Positions 6,236 through 12,504 of a stretch of DNA of 12,504 bases are shown here, piece by piece; positions within the stretch are counted from its first letter, which is position 1, and each line of letters begins with the position of its first letter. The translations under genes were made by a program, and so were the position numbers. The notes under the pieces are model-generated. The model had not been told where the DNA came from, ran no database searches, and was given only the letters and a program-made list of their open reading frames with translations. Source of the DNA: Acidimicrobiaceae bacterium (GTDB taxonomy: Bacteria > Actinomycetota > Acidimicrobiia > Acidimicrobiales > UBA10347). Location: the NCBI GenBank assembly GCA_003485885.1, contig DNHM01000423.1, forward strand, positions 1 to 12,504, in the 5' to 3' direction.

Positions 6236-6251
6236 GCCAGCCGGAGCTGGC
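6236..6251 (-). promoter_or_regulatory. Hairpin with C(UCCG)G tetraloop overlapping the rplO stop
   Basis: On the transcribed strand GCCAGC-TCCG-GCTGGC forms a perfect 6-bp stem with a 4-nt loop. The loop and closing pair, C(UCCG)G, belong to the extra-stable UNCG tetraloop class. The first G is the last base of the rplO TAG. No U-tract follows, so a classical terminator is unlikely. It sits 22 nt before the secY ATG, with the secY GGAG between them, and it separates the ribosomal protein genes from the membrane channel gene. Its function (mRNA processing, 3' end protection or translational spacing) is inference. Confidence 0.55.
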
Positions 6252-6736
6252 TAGCGGTTCTGGTGTGCGCTGCCGTTGGCGGCAGGACGAACCCGGTAAG
6301 GCGAAGGAAGCTCAATGGCTGTGCCACCCGCTGCCTCGATCGCGCTCTTGGCCGAAGCCGAGAACGCGTGCGCTGTTACCGTCACTGCACCGCTAATGGT
6401 GCCGCGTCCGAGGACCTTTACCAGCGCGCCTTTGCCGATGAGGCCGTTGGCGTACAGGGTTTCAGGAGAGACGTCGCTCAAACCTGACTCTGTGATTGTG
6501 TCCAGGTTAATCGCCTGGTACTCAACACGAAATGGGTTGTTGAAGCCTCGCAGCTTAGGAACACGCTGCAAGAGTGGCATCTGGCCACCTTCGAAGCCGA
6601 CACGCACGTTGTTACGTGCACGCTGGCCCTTGCTACCGCGGCCAGCGGTCTTGCCACCGTTGGCACCAATACCTCGGCCGACACGCTTGCGGCGTTTGTT
6701 TGAGCCCTCTGCAGGCTTCAGATCATGAATCTTCAT
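6251..6736 (-). CDS. rplO: 50S ribosomal protein L15
   Basis: L15 is a late-assembly 23S rRNA-binding protein. It is 161 aa, slightly longer than E. coli L15 (144 aa). It begins [20 protein letters not shown], and the Gly-rich loop [20 protein letters not shown] is a strong signature. [20 protein letters not shown] and the C-terminal [17 protein letters not shown] follow. AGAGGA lies 6 nt before the ATG. The TAG stop codon is the first element of a stable hairpin in the rplO-secY spacer. Confidence 0.96.
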   Translation of the reverse strand: MKIHDLKPAEGSNKRRKRVGRGIGANGGKTAGRGSKGQRARNNVRVGFEGGQMPLLQRVPKLRGFNNPFRVEYQAINLDTITESGLSDVSPETLYANGLIGKGALVKVLGRGTISGAVTVTAHAFSASAKSAIEAAGGTAIELPSPYRVRPAANGSAHQNR

Positions 6737-6756
6737 GTGGCGTCCTCTCAGACTCT

Positions 6757-6954
6757 CTAGTCGGAGATCTCTTCGACGCTAACCAGGTGGGGAACCTTGG
6801 CCAGCATGCCGCGGATTTCAGGGCGGTCGGGCAAGTCATTCGACTGGCCAAGTTTGCGCAACCCGAGCGCACGTAGTGTGCCTCGTTGCTTTGGCTTCGT
6901 GCCGATTGATGACCGGGTTTGGGTGACGCGAAGTGTTGCTTCAGTTTGGGCCAT
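6757..6954 (-). CDS. rpmD: 50S ribosomal protein L30
   Basis: L30 is a small 23S rRNA-binding protein of the large subunit. It is 65 aa, within the bacterial range of about 57-65. It contains [20 protein letters not shown], then [10 protein letters not shown] and [18 protein letters not shown], the standard motif order. The reading frame is open a further 23 codons upstream into rpsE, but the homology begins at [14 protein letters not shown] lies 9 nt before this ATG, so the start at 6954 is preferred. The stop is 20 nt before rplO. Confidence 0.95.
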   Translation of the reverse strand: MAQTEATLRVTQTRSSIGTKPKQRGTLRALGLRKLGQSNDLPDRPEIRGMLAKVPHLVSVEEISD

Positions 6955-6959
6955 GATGA

Positions 6960-7583
6960 TCAGCCTTCGCTGGACCCAGCCGAGACTGAGCCCTTCTTCT
7001 TGGTGTCTAGGTACGCAGCCCACAGACCACCGGGAACGAATTCCTCTGGATCAAGTCCACGGAGAATCGCGATCTCATCTGGACGTTTCAGGCCAGCGAG
7101 CCCAGCAATGGTTGCACGGGCGACATTGATGTGGTTTGCGGAACCGAGTGACTTGCAGAGCACATCGTGCACGCCAGCTTCTTCGAGAATCACGCGAGCG
7201 GCACCACCAGCGATAACACCGGTACCAGGGGCAGCAGGCTTGAGGAGCACACGACCGGCGCCGAGGCGACCGGTAATGGTGTGGGTGATCGTCGTTCCCG
7301 CAAGTGGCACATGGATCAGCGAGTTCTTCGCTTCTTCCGTGCCCTTTTGGATAGCCAAGGGAACTTCCTTGGCCTTGCCGTACCCAAGTCCGACTCGTCC
7401 GTTGCCATCGCCGATCACGACAAGCGCGGTGAACGAGAAACGTCGACCACCCTTGACGACCTTGGCTACACGGTTGATGTTGATGACACGTGAGTCACGT
7501 AGACCATCGTTATCGCGATCGTTGCGACCACCGCGGTCATTACGATCATTTCGGTCGTTATTGCGACCTCTATCGTCGGCCAT
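6960..7583 (-). CDS. rpsE: 30S ribosomal protein S5
   Basis: S5 lies at the mRNA entry channel of the 30S subunit and affects decoding fidelity. It is 207 aa against about 166 in E. coli. The core runs from about residue 33: [35 protein letters not shown], and the C-terminal [18 protein letters not shown]. The first 30 residues are low-complexity Asp/Asn/Arg, with the RND unit repeated several times, and they arise from a repetitive DNA stretch at about 7495-7575. Basic or low-complexity N-terminal arms on S5 are known in Actinobacteria. The gene overlaps the rplR stop by one base and is followed by rpmD after 5 nt. Confidence 0.96.
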   Translation of the reverse strand: MADDRGRNNDRNDRNDRGGRNDRDNDGLRDSRVININRVAKVVKGGRRFSFTALVVIGDGNGRVGLGYGKAKEVPLAIQKGTEEAKNSLIHVPLAGTTITHTITGRLGAGRVLLKPAAPGTGVIAGGAARVILEEAGVHDVLCKSLGSANHINVARATIAGLAGLKRPDEIAILRGLDPEEFVPGGLWAAYLDTKKKGSVSAGSSEG

Positions 7584-7942
7584 CAGAACTCCAGTCCGGC
7601 TTCACGAGCAGCGTCGGCGAGGGCAGCGATGCGGCCGTGGTAGCGGTTGCCACCACGATCGAATACGACTGTCGACACGCCAGCAGCTTTGGCTCGTTCT
7701 GCGATGAGCGTTCCAACTTGTGCGGCAGCCGATGCATTCCCGGTTGCGCCGCCACGAAGGTCAGCTTCGAGCGATGATGCGGAGGCAATAGTGGTGCCTT
7801 CGGCATCGTTGATCAGTTGCACAGCGATGTGCTTGTTTGAACGGAACACCGACAGACGGGGTCGTTCTGCAGTGCCAACGACCTTGCGGCGTAGGCGTGC
7901 GTGGCGGCGGTGCCGGGCAGCCCGGCGGCTCTTGGTTGCCAT
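7583..7942 (-). CDS. rplR: 50S ribosomal protein L18
   Basis: L18 binds 5S rRNA together with L5 and anchors it to the large subunit. It is 119 aa, the normal length. The basic N-terminal arm ([18 protein letters not shown]) precedes the globular domain with [18 protein letters not shown] and the conserved end [26 protein letters not shown] precedes the ATG. The TGA shares one base with the rpsE ATG (TGATG). Confidence 0.96.
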   Translation of the reverse strand: MATKSRRAARHRRHARLRRKVVGTAERPRLSVFRSNKHIAVQLINDAEGTTIASASSLEADLRGGATGNASAAAQVGTLIAERAKAAGVSTVVFDRGGNRYHGRIAALADAAREAGLEF

Positions 7943-7953
7943 CGTTTTCTTCC

Positions 7954-8493
7954 CTACTTGGCTTGCTTGCCGGCTTTGCGAATGACATGTTCGCCGACGT
8001 AACGGATGCCCTTGCCCTTGTAAGGCTCTGGCTTGCGGAAGGCTCGGATTTCTGCAGCAACTTGGCCGACAACTTGTTTGTCGATACCGCTGATGGAAAT
8101 CTTCTGCTGATCGGGCACCTCGAATTGGATGCCGTCAGGTGCTTGATAGTTCACCGGATGGCTGAAGCCGAGCTGCAACTCGAGGGCATTTGAGCCCTTG
8201 GCTGCGCAGCGGTAACCAACGCCGATGATCTCGAGGTCCTTACGGAACCCCTCGCTTACACCAGTGATCATGTTGTTTACGAGTGAACGAGCAAGACCAT
8301 GCAACGCCTTGGACTGCTGATCGTCGTTCGGACGTTCGACCACGAGGTCGTCACCGTCTTGGCGGGCGGTGATCCCCTCAGGCAAGTCGATGTTCAGTTC
8401 GCCCTTGGGACCTTGAACAGTGAGGGCAGTGCCGGTAATCGCAACGGCTACACCGGAAGGGAGCGGGATGGGATTATTTCCAATACGAGACAT
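7954..8493 (-). CDS. rplF: 50S ribosomal protein L6
   Basis: L6 binds helix 97 of 23S rRNA near the factor-binding site. It is 179 aa, typical for the family. It starts [15 protein letters not shown] and has two repeated alpha/beta domains. The first includes [10 protein letters not shown]; the second ends with [20 protein letters not shown], the L6 signature. The ATG follows the rpsH stop after 6 nt, with AGGT overlapping the rpsH end. An 11-nt gap leads to rplR. Confidence 0.97.
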   Translation of the reverse strand: MSRIGNNPIPLPSGVAVAITGTALTVQGPKGELNIDLPEGITARQDGDDLVVERPNDDQQSKALHGLARSLVNNMITGVSEGFRKDLEIIGVGYRCAAKGSNALELQLGFSHPVNYQAPDGIQFEVPDQQKISISGIDKQVVGQVAAEIRAFRKPEPYKGKGIRYVGEHVIRKAGKQAK

Positions 8494-8499
8494 CTCGAC

Positions 8500-8901
8500 C
8501 TACCAGACGTAGCAGAGCACTTCGCCACCAAGACGGCGGCGTCGTGCTTCGCGATCGCTCATAAGGCCCTTGCTGGTGGAGACCACGGCAACGCCGAGAC
8601 CACCTACAACACGGGGAATGTCTTTCGAACCGGAGTACACCCGAAGGCCAGGCTTCGAGACTCGCTTGAGTCCCGAAATGACCCGCTCACGCTTTGGTGA
8701 GTACTTCATTCGGATGGTCAGGCTCTGACCAGGCTTGTCGGCGTTGTCAGCTACATCGAAACCACCGATGTAACCCTCTGCCTTAAGCATGTCGGCCAGA
8801 GCGACCTTAAGTTTTGAACTTGGCATGATGACCTCATCGTGCATCGCCGTGTTGGCGTTACGGATGCGGGTCAGCATGTCAGCAACTGGATCAGTCATCA
8901 T
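8500..8901 (-). CDS. rpsH: 30S ribosomal protein S8
   Basis: S8 is a primary binder of the 16S rRNA central domain. In E. coli it is also the translational repressor of the spc operon. The protein is 133 aa from ATG 8901, or 132 aa from the adjacent ATG at 8898. It reads M(M)[17 protein letters not shown] and ends with the family signature [29 protein letters not shown] is 7 nt before the first ATG and 10 nt before the second, so I chose 8901; the family convention would also fit 8898. The open frame continues upstream to 9030, but that overlaps S14 and is not S8-like. No mimic of the E. coli S8 target could be recognised by eye. Confidence 0.95.
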   Translation of the reverse strand: MMTDPVADMLTRIRNANTAMHDEVIMPSSKLKVALADMLKAEGYIGGFDVADNADKPGQSLTIRMKYSPKRERVISGLKRVSKPGLRVYSGSKDIPRVVGGLGVAVVSTSKGLMSDREARRRRLGGEVLCYVW

Positions 8902-8912
8902 CGCTACATCAC

Positions 8913-9098
8913 CTACCGTGAGCTCTTGGTTACGCCAGGGACTTCGCCCGCGTGCACCATGTGTCGGAGACAGATACGGCAAAGCCCGAATTTGCGGTAG
9001 ACCGAACGTGGTCGGCCGCATCGACGGCATCGGGTATAGCCACGGACCTTAAACTTGGGCGTCTTCTGCTGCTTTTCGCGAAGCGCTTTCTTTGCCAT
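8913..9098 (-). CDS. rpsZ: 30S ribosomal protein S14, zinc-binding (type Z)
   Basis: S14 is a small protein of the 30S head needed for late assembly. This is the 61-aa zinc-ribbon form, with Cys24, Cys27, Cys40 and Cys43 (CRRC and CRIC), not the longer Cys-free paralogue used by many bacteria under zinc limitation. It starts [12 protein letters not shown]. The frame is open 37 codons further upstream into rplE, but that part is out-of-frame L5 sequence, and the family starts here. AAGGA lies 8 nt before the ATG. The gene is sometimes simply called rpsN. It is followed closely by rpsH. Confidence 0.96.
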   Translation of the reverse strand: MAKKALREKQQKTPKFKVRGYTRCRRCGRPRSVYRKFGLCRICLRHMVHAGEVPGVTKSSR

Positions 9099-9099
9099 G

Positions 9100-9693
9100 T
9101 CAGCTGTCCTTCTTGAACGGGAAGCCGAAGGCGTCGAGCAGGGCACGACCCTGCTCATCGGTCTTCGCCGTATTGACGATCGTGATATCCATGCCCCGGG
9201 TGCGGTCAACGTCGTCGTACGAGACCTCAGGGAAGATGAGTTGTTCGGTTACACCGAACGTGTAGTTGCCATGGCCGTCGAACGACTTGGTAGGCAGGCC
9301 GCGGAAGTCACGGATGCGAGGAATCGCAAGCGTGACCAGGCGGTCGAAGAATTCCCACATCCGGTCGTTGCGAAGGGTGGCCTTCACGCCGATGGGGTTG
9401 CCTTCACGAAGCTTGAATCCCGCGATGGACTTCTTGGCTCGTGTGGTGATGGGACGTTGACCAGTGATGGTCGTCATATCGCGGATCGCTCCTTCGAGGA
9501 GCTTGGCCTGGGAAACGGCATCGCCGACCCCCATGTTGACAACGATCTTGGACATGCGAGGCACTTCCATGATGTTGCCGAGTCCGAGCTGATCTTTGAG
9601 AGCTGCGCGAATCTGAGTGTCATACATGACCTTCATACGAGGCGCATCCATCGCTACCGCAGTGGAGACAGGAGTTTCTGTTGTGTCAGTCAC
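9100..9693 (-). CDS. rplE: 50S ribosomal protein L5
   Basis: L5 binds 5S rRNA, forms part of the central protuberance and contacts P-site tRNA. It is 197 aa, slightly longer than the E. coli protein (179 aa) because of an N-terminal arm of about 18 residues. Conserved stretches are [54 protein letters not shown] and the C-terminal [21 protein letters not shown]. The start codon is GTG at 9693, overlapping the rplX stop by 4 nt. An ATG at residue 15 is possible, but it would break the coupling and leave rplX-rplE with a longer gap. The stop is 1 nt before the rpsN ATG. Confidence 0.96.
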   Translation of the reverse strand: MTDTTETPVSTAVAMDAPRMKVMYDTQIRAALKDQLGLGNIMEVPRMSKIVVNMGVGDAVSQAKLLEGAIRDMTTITGQRPITTRAKKSIAGFKLREGNPIGVKATLRNDRMWEFFDRLVTLAIPRIRDFRGLPTKSFDGHGNYTFGVTEQLIFPEVSYDDVDRTRGMDITIVNTAKTDEQGRALLDAFGFPFKKDS

Positions 9694-10004
9694 TTGATCT
9701 CTGCTCCCGTGCGCTTGCAGACCCGAATCTTGGTCCCGTCAGCTTCGACCTTGAAACCCACGCGGGTTGCTTTGCCGTCTTTCGGGCTGATGACCGCAAG
9801 CTTTGACAAGCGGATCGGCATGTTGACATCGATGATGCCCCCGGTCTGCATTTCGTCAACCGGGCGTTGGCTCTTCCGAGCGATATTCACGCCTTCGACG
9901 ATCGCACGGTCGGTCTTTGGATGCACTTCGACGACGTTGCCCTCTTTGCCCTTGTCCTTGCCGGACAGAACGATGACGCGGTCACCCTTACGAATCTTTG
10001 CCAT
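9690..10004 (-). CDS. rplX: 50S ribosomal protein L24
   Basis: L24 is an early assembly-initiating protein that binds the 5' domain of 23S rRNA. It is 104 aa, the normal size. The N-terminal KOW motif reads [17 protein letters not shown] (residues 6-22). The conserved GVN, the central [20 protein letters not shown] and the final VCKRTGAEI follow. The ATG overlaps the rplN TAA by one base. The TGA overlaps the rplE GTG start (GTGA, 4 nt). Confidence 0.96.
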   Translation of the reverse strand: MAKIRKGDRVIVLSGKDKGKEGNVVEVHPKTDRAIVEGVNIARKSQRPVDEMQTGGIIDVNMPIRLSKLAVISPKDGKATRVGFKVEADGTKIRVCKRTGAEIK

Positions 10005-10372
10005 TAGAGCACCTCTGGTGCGAGCGATACGATGCGCATGAAGCGCTTCTCGCGAAGTTCGCGGCCGACAGGACCGAAGATGCGGGTCCCGCGTGGCTCG
10101 CGGTTGTCATTGATGATCACAGCAGCGTTCTCATCAAACTTGATGTAGCTGCCATCGGCACGGCGGCGTTCTTTCTTGGTGCGTACAACCACACACTTGA
10201 CCACTTCGCCCTTCTTGACACCAGCCGCTGGGATGGCATCTTTGACGGTTGCGACGATGATGTCGCCGACGCCGGCGTAACGGATCTTGGAGCCACCGAG
10301 CACCTTGATGCACAGGACTTCTTTTGCGCCACTGTTGTCAGCGATCTTGAGCCGAGACTCTTGTTGAATCAT
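10004..10372 (-). CDS. rplN: 50S ribosomal protein L14
   Basis: L14 is a 23S rRNA-binding protein at the subunit interface, contacting helix 44 of 16S rRNA and L19. It is 122 aa, exactly the usual bacterial length. It begins [18 protein letters not shown] and contains [26 protein letters not shown] and [14 protein letters not shown], all conserved. A strong AGGAG lies 6 nt before the ATG, which makes this one of the better independent initiation sites in the cluster. The TAA shares one base with the rplX start. Confidence 0.97.
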   Translation of the reverse strand: MIQQESRLKIADNSGAKEVLCIKVLGGSKIRYAGVGDIIVATVKDAIPAAGVKKGEVVKCVVVRTKKERRRADGSYIKFDENAAVIINDNREPRGTRIFGPVGRELREKRFMRIVSLAPEVL

Positions 10373-10390
10373 GTTGTTCTCCTGCCCGAT

Positions 10391-10678
10391 CTAGCGCGAA
10401 CGCTCGAGGATCTCGACCAGGCGCCAGCGCTTGGTCTTGGACAACGGACGAGTCTCTGCCACTCGGACACGGTCGCCAACGTTGGCGTCGTTATTCTCGT
10501 CGTGGACATAGAGACGCTTGTCGCGCTGGACGGTCTTGTTGTACCGACGGTGACGAACTCGGTCAGTGGCAACAACCACAACCGTTTTGTCCATCGACTT
10601 CGATGCAACAACGCCTTCGCGAACCTTGCGAGGATTCTCGCGCGCTTCTTCGGTGTTGCTGTCACTTTCAGTGCTCAT
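10391..10678 (-). CDS. rpsQ: 30S ribosomal protein S17
   Basis: S17 is an OB-fold primary 16S rRNA-binding protein of the 30S body. It is 95 aa. The core from about residue 18 reads KVREGVVASKSMDKTVVVVA and continues with RHRRYNKTVQRDKRLYVHDE and GDRVRVAETRPLSKTKRWRL, all family hallmarks. The first 16 residues (MSTESDSNTEEARENP) are an acidic extension absent from E. coli S17 (84 aa) and of the kind seen in actinobacterial S17. The ATG overlaps the rpmC stop by 4 nt, and 18 nt separate the stop from rplN. Confidence 0.96.
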   Translation of the reverse strand: MSTESDSNTEEARENPRKVREGVVASKSMDKTVVVVATDRVRHRRYNKTVQRDKRLYVHDENNDANVGDRVRVAETRPLSKTKRWRLVEILERSR

Positions 10679-10893
10679 GAGTTGGCCTCAGCTTCGGCAG
10701 CGTTGATCTCACGCATGCGCAATTCAGTCTTGATACGAGCAACCTGCTTACGAACAGTGCCGATCCGCTTGAAGTTGTCAAGCTGGCCGGTCACGTGCTG
10801 AAAGCGCAGGTTGAGTGATTCGTCCTTGGTTTCATCGAGCAGGTTGATCAGATCTGTGTCTGACAACTCGGTGAGATTCTGATTCTTCGCCAT
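10675..10893 (-). CDS. rpmC: 50S ribosomal protein L29
   Basis: L29 lies at the exit of the peptide tunnel next to L23, near the docking site for trigger factor and SRP. It is 72 aa, within the family range, and is predicted to be a two-helix hairpin. The conserved core is LRFQHVTGQLDNFKRI followed by RKQVARIKTELR. The ATG shares one base with the rplP stop. The TGA overlaps the rpsQ start by 4 nt (ATGA). Both overlaps support coupled translation with stoichiometric partners. Confidence 0.95.
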   Translation of the reverse strand: MAKNQNLTELSDTDLINLLDETKDESLNLRFQHVTGQLDNFKRIGTVRKQVARIKTELRMREINAAEAEANS

Positions 10894-11309
10894 TAGAAGC
10901 CGTCCTTACGTACGACAAATTTGCACTTCATTGGAAGCTTCTGTATCGCACGTTCGATAGCTTCTCGAGCGACCTGCTCGTCGTGATAGGCGAGTTCAAA
11001 CATGACTCGACCAGGCTTCACGACAGCAACCCAGCTTTCGGGGTTGCCTTTACCGGAACCCATGCGAGTTTCGGCTGGTTTCTGGGTAATCGGCTTATCA
11101 GGGAAGACGTTGATCCACACCTTGCCACCACGCTTGATATGACGGGTCATGGCAATACGGGCAGCCTCGATCTGGCGGGCGGTAACCCACGCAGGCTCAA
11201 GCGCCTGGATTCCATATTCACCCTGAACGACTTTGTTGCCGCCTTTGGACTGACCACGGGTACGGCCACGCTGTTGCTTGCGGTGTTTAACCTTCTTAGG
11301 CATCAACAT
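10893..11309 (-). CDS. rplP: 50S ribosomal protein L16
   Basis: L16 binds 23S rRNA near the A-site tRNA elbow and is needed for late assembly of the peptidyl transferase region. It is 138 aa, the normal size. It begins [19 protein letters not shown] and contains the conserved [11 protein letters not shown] and ETRMGSGKG motifs. A second Met is present at residue 3 (ATG at 11303). The first is chosen because the family starts MLxPKxxKHRKQ and because AGGGGGA lies 5 nt before it. The stop codon overlaps the rpmC start by one base (TAATG), which suggests reinitiation. Confidence 0.97.
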   Translation of the reverse strand: MLMPKKVKHRKQQRGRTRGQSKGGNKVVQGEYGIQALEPAWVTARQIEAARIAMTRHIKRGGKVWINVFPDKPITQKPAETRMGSGKGNPESWVAVVKPGRVMFELAYHDEQVAREAIERAIQKLPMKCKFVVRKDGF

Positions 11310-11311
11310 GG

Positions 11312-12217
11312 TTAGTCCCCCTGTCCTGGACGGAAGCGCTCGGTTTCGCTGCTCTCGCGAGAGAGGCGATCGATCTCTTCTTCAGCGTCGAGCAGTTTCT
11401 CGAACTCTGGGTCGGCTTCACCAAGCAAGGGCTTTGGCTTTTCTTCGGCCGCAGGTTCAGGAGCCACAGGTTCGACCTCGGCCCGGCCACCGGAGCTGAT
11501 GACGCGCTTCGGGCGATCCGGATCGGCAGGTTCACCAACAGCCATTGCGGCTTCACGGGTGATTTGGTCGTCGGCCTTGACCTTGTAGGGCAGAATCTGA
11601 CCCTTGTAGATCCAGACCTTTACGCCAATGCGGCCGTAAGTAGTAATCGATTCGCGGAAGCCGTAGTCGATGTCGGCACGCAGCGTGTGCAACGGCACTT
11701 GACCTTCGCGGTACCACTCGGTACGTGACATTTCAGCGCCACCGAGACGGCCTGAACACTGGACTCGAACGCCGAGTGCGCCGGCCTTCATAGCGTTCTG
11801 CACCGCACGTTTCATGGCACGACGAAAGGCAACACGTCCAGCAAGCTGGTCGGCAATGCCCTGGGCCAAGATTGCAGCGTCGATATCTGGCTGCTTGATC
11901 TCCTGGATGTTGAGCTGCACCTTGTTGTTACCCGTGATCTTGGCCAAACCAGCACGAAGGCGGTCGGCTTCGGTACCACGGCGACCAATCACGATGCCCG
12001 GGCGTGCGGTATGCACATCGATCTTGAGGCGATCGCGGGTGCGTTCAACTTCGACCCGGCTGATCGCAGCATGCGGCAGTTCGGTCATGAGATAGTTGCG
12101 AATGGTCCAGTCTTCGATCAGAAGATCTTGATATTCCTGACGGGTTGCGAACCAGCGGCTCTTCCACTCGGTCGTGATACCGAGGCGGAAGCCGTACGGG
12201 TTTACTTTCTGGCCCAT
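11312..12217 (-). CDS. rpsC: 30S ribosomal protein S3
   Basis: S3 sits at the mRNA entry site of the small subunit and contributes to mRNA unwinding. The protein is 301 aa. It starts [13 protein letters not shown], the family N-terminus. The KH domain GxxG loop is GRRG at residues 78-81, and the C-terminal S3 domain ends near residue 212 with [12 protein letters not shown]. Residues 213-301 form an extra tail rich in Glu, Pro and Ala, longer than E. coli S3 (233 aa). C-terminal extensions of S3 are known in Actinobacteria. The ATG is 2 nt after the rplV stop, with GAGGAA inside the rplV end as ribosome binding site. The stop is 2 nt before rplP. Translation is probably coupled to both neighbours. 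Confidence 0.97.
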   Translation of the reverse strand: MGQKVNPYGFRLGITTEWKSRWFATRQEYQDLLIEDWTIRNYLMTELPHAAISRVEVERTRDRLKIDVHTARPGIVIGRRGTEADRLRAGLAKITGNNKVQLNIQEIKQPDIDAAILAQGIADQLAGRVAFRRAMKRAVQNAMKAGALGVRVQCSGRLGGAEMSRTEWYREGQVPLHTLRADIDYGFRESITTYGRIGVKVWIYKGQILPYKVKADDQITREAAMAVGEPADPDRPKRVISSGGRAEVEPVAPEPAAEEKPKPLLGEADPEFEKLLDAEEEIDRLSRESSETERFRPGQGD

Positions 12218-12219
12218 TC

Positions 12220-12504
12220 TTATTCTTCCTCGGTCGTTGCGGTGGTGTCGTCGGTGCTTTGCGTGTCAGCCATGTCTTCAGCGTTGTCATCGGCTGCAAC
12301 GCCTTGTGACTGCTGCACCCGGCGGCGTCGAGCTTCTGCCTGGGCGGCGCTAGTGCTGCCCTGGGTTGCGGCCTTTTCACGACGGGCGTCGAGGTCGTCG
12401 GCGCCATAACGAGCCACGATGATGGTGACGTGCGACGTGCGTTTGTTTATGCGACTTGCACGACCACGAGCACGTGGCCGGAAGCGCTTCATGGTTGCGC
12501 CTTC
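12220..12504 (-). CDS. rplV: 50S ribosomal protein L22, C-terminal part (gene runs off the window)
   Basis: L22 binds 23S rRNA and lines the peptide exit tunnel with its long beta-hairpin. Only the last 94 codons are visible. The reading frame is open to the window edge (GAA GGC GCA ACC before an internal ATG at 12492), so that ATG is not the start. The visible part begins [16 protein letters not shown], the conserved tip and return strand of the hairpin, followed by the usual C-terminal NKRTSHVTI strand. After it comes about 55 extra residues: an Arg/Ala/Gln-rich stretch, then a strongly acidic Asp/Thr/Glu tail ending in EEE. Compact L22 proteins such as that of E. coli (110 aa) stop soon after the THI-like strand. 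The stop TAA lies 2 nt before rpsC. Identity is certain; the role of the tail is unknown. Confidence 0.96.
   Translation of the reverse strand, partial: EGATMKRFRPRARGRASRINKRTSHVTIIVARYGADDLDARREKAATQGSTSAAQAEARRRRVQQSQGVAADDNAEDMADTQSTDDTTATTEEE

Noticed and set aside
6919..7707. A 262-codon open frame on the plus strand, rich in Ser, Arg and Pro
   Set aside because: It is antisense to S5 and L18; the composition is a mirror of those genes.
8902..9030. Extended N-terminus for S8 up to 9030
   Set aside because: The extra 43 codons overlap S14 in another frame and do not resemble S8. The ATG pair at 8901/8898 matches the family start and has a ribosome binding site.
9099..9209. Extended N-terminus for S14 up to 9209
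   Set aside because: The extra 37 codons lie inside rplE in another frame. The 61-aa start at 9098 is the standard one.
9055..10041. A 328-codon open frame on the plus strand
   Set aside because: It is antisense to S14, L5 and L24, all certain. It shows no family motif or ribosome binding site.
9998..10801. A 267-codon open frame on the plus strand
   Set aside because: It is antisense to L14, S17 and L29. The sequence has no recognisable motif and reflects codon bias of the real genes.
1..12504. Mobile elements, CRISPR arrays, tRNA genes or signs of horizontal transfer
   Set aside because: Nearly all of the sequence is accounted for by core translation genes in the conserved order. No transposase, regular repeat array or tRNA-like fold was seen.

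Overview
This window is one dense block of core translation genes, all on the minus strand and read from high to low coordinates. The order is rplV (partial)-rpsC-rplP-rpmC-rpsQ-rplN-rplX-rplE-rpsN-rpsH-rplF-rplR-rpsE-rpmD-rplO-secY-adk-infA-rpmJ-rpsM-rpsK-rpsD-rpoA-rplQ-truA. This is the S10 (3' part), spc and alpha ribosomal protein clusters joined together, with truA at the end. The organism looks like a moderately GC-rich actinobacterium. Supporting features are the 61-residue zinc-type S14, zinc-free S4, short-LID adenylate kinase, 73-residue IF1 ending in RIxYRYK, an N-terminally extended S17, an N-terminally extended S5 and a C-terminally extended S3. The class Acidimicrobiia is my best guess; that is inference from protein character, not a search result.

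Layout: 12504-6251 is the S10/spc part (L22 to L15). Genes there are separated by 0-20 nt, and many overlap by 1 nt (TAATG/TGATG) or 4 nt (ATGA/GTGA), so translational coupling is likely. 6214-4251 holds secY and adk, a pairing normal for the spc operon. 4250-3825 is the loosest stretch: it carries infA between two longer spacers (121 and 83 nt). The map gene that often sits between adk and infA is absent. 3824-984 is the alpha part (L36, S13, S11, S4, RNA polymerase alpha, L17). 914-156 is truA. The last 155 nt after truA hold no identified gene, only a possible start of another ORF running off the window.

The products work together: the ribosomal proteins build both subunits, IF1 starts translation, alpha nucleates RNA polymerase, SecY is the protein export channel, Adk balances adenylates and TruA modifies tRNA anticodon arms. 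No mobile element, CRISPR array, tRNA, rRNA or defence system is visible, and no wholly new system is seen. The main points worth a second look are: infA appears to begin at an AUC codon, because its homology runs past any ATG/GTG/TTG and its length fits the family only from AUC; every spacer longer than 30 nt contains an inverted repeat near the upstream stop codon or in the leader, including a C(UCCG)G tetraloop hairpin overlapping the rplO stop codon; and L22 and S3, encoded next to each other, both carry long acidic tails.
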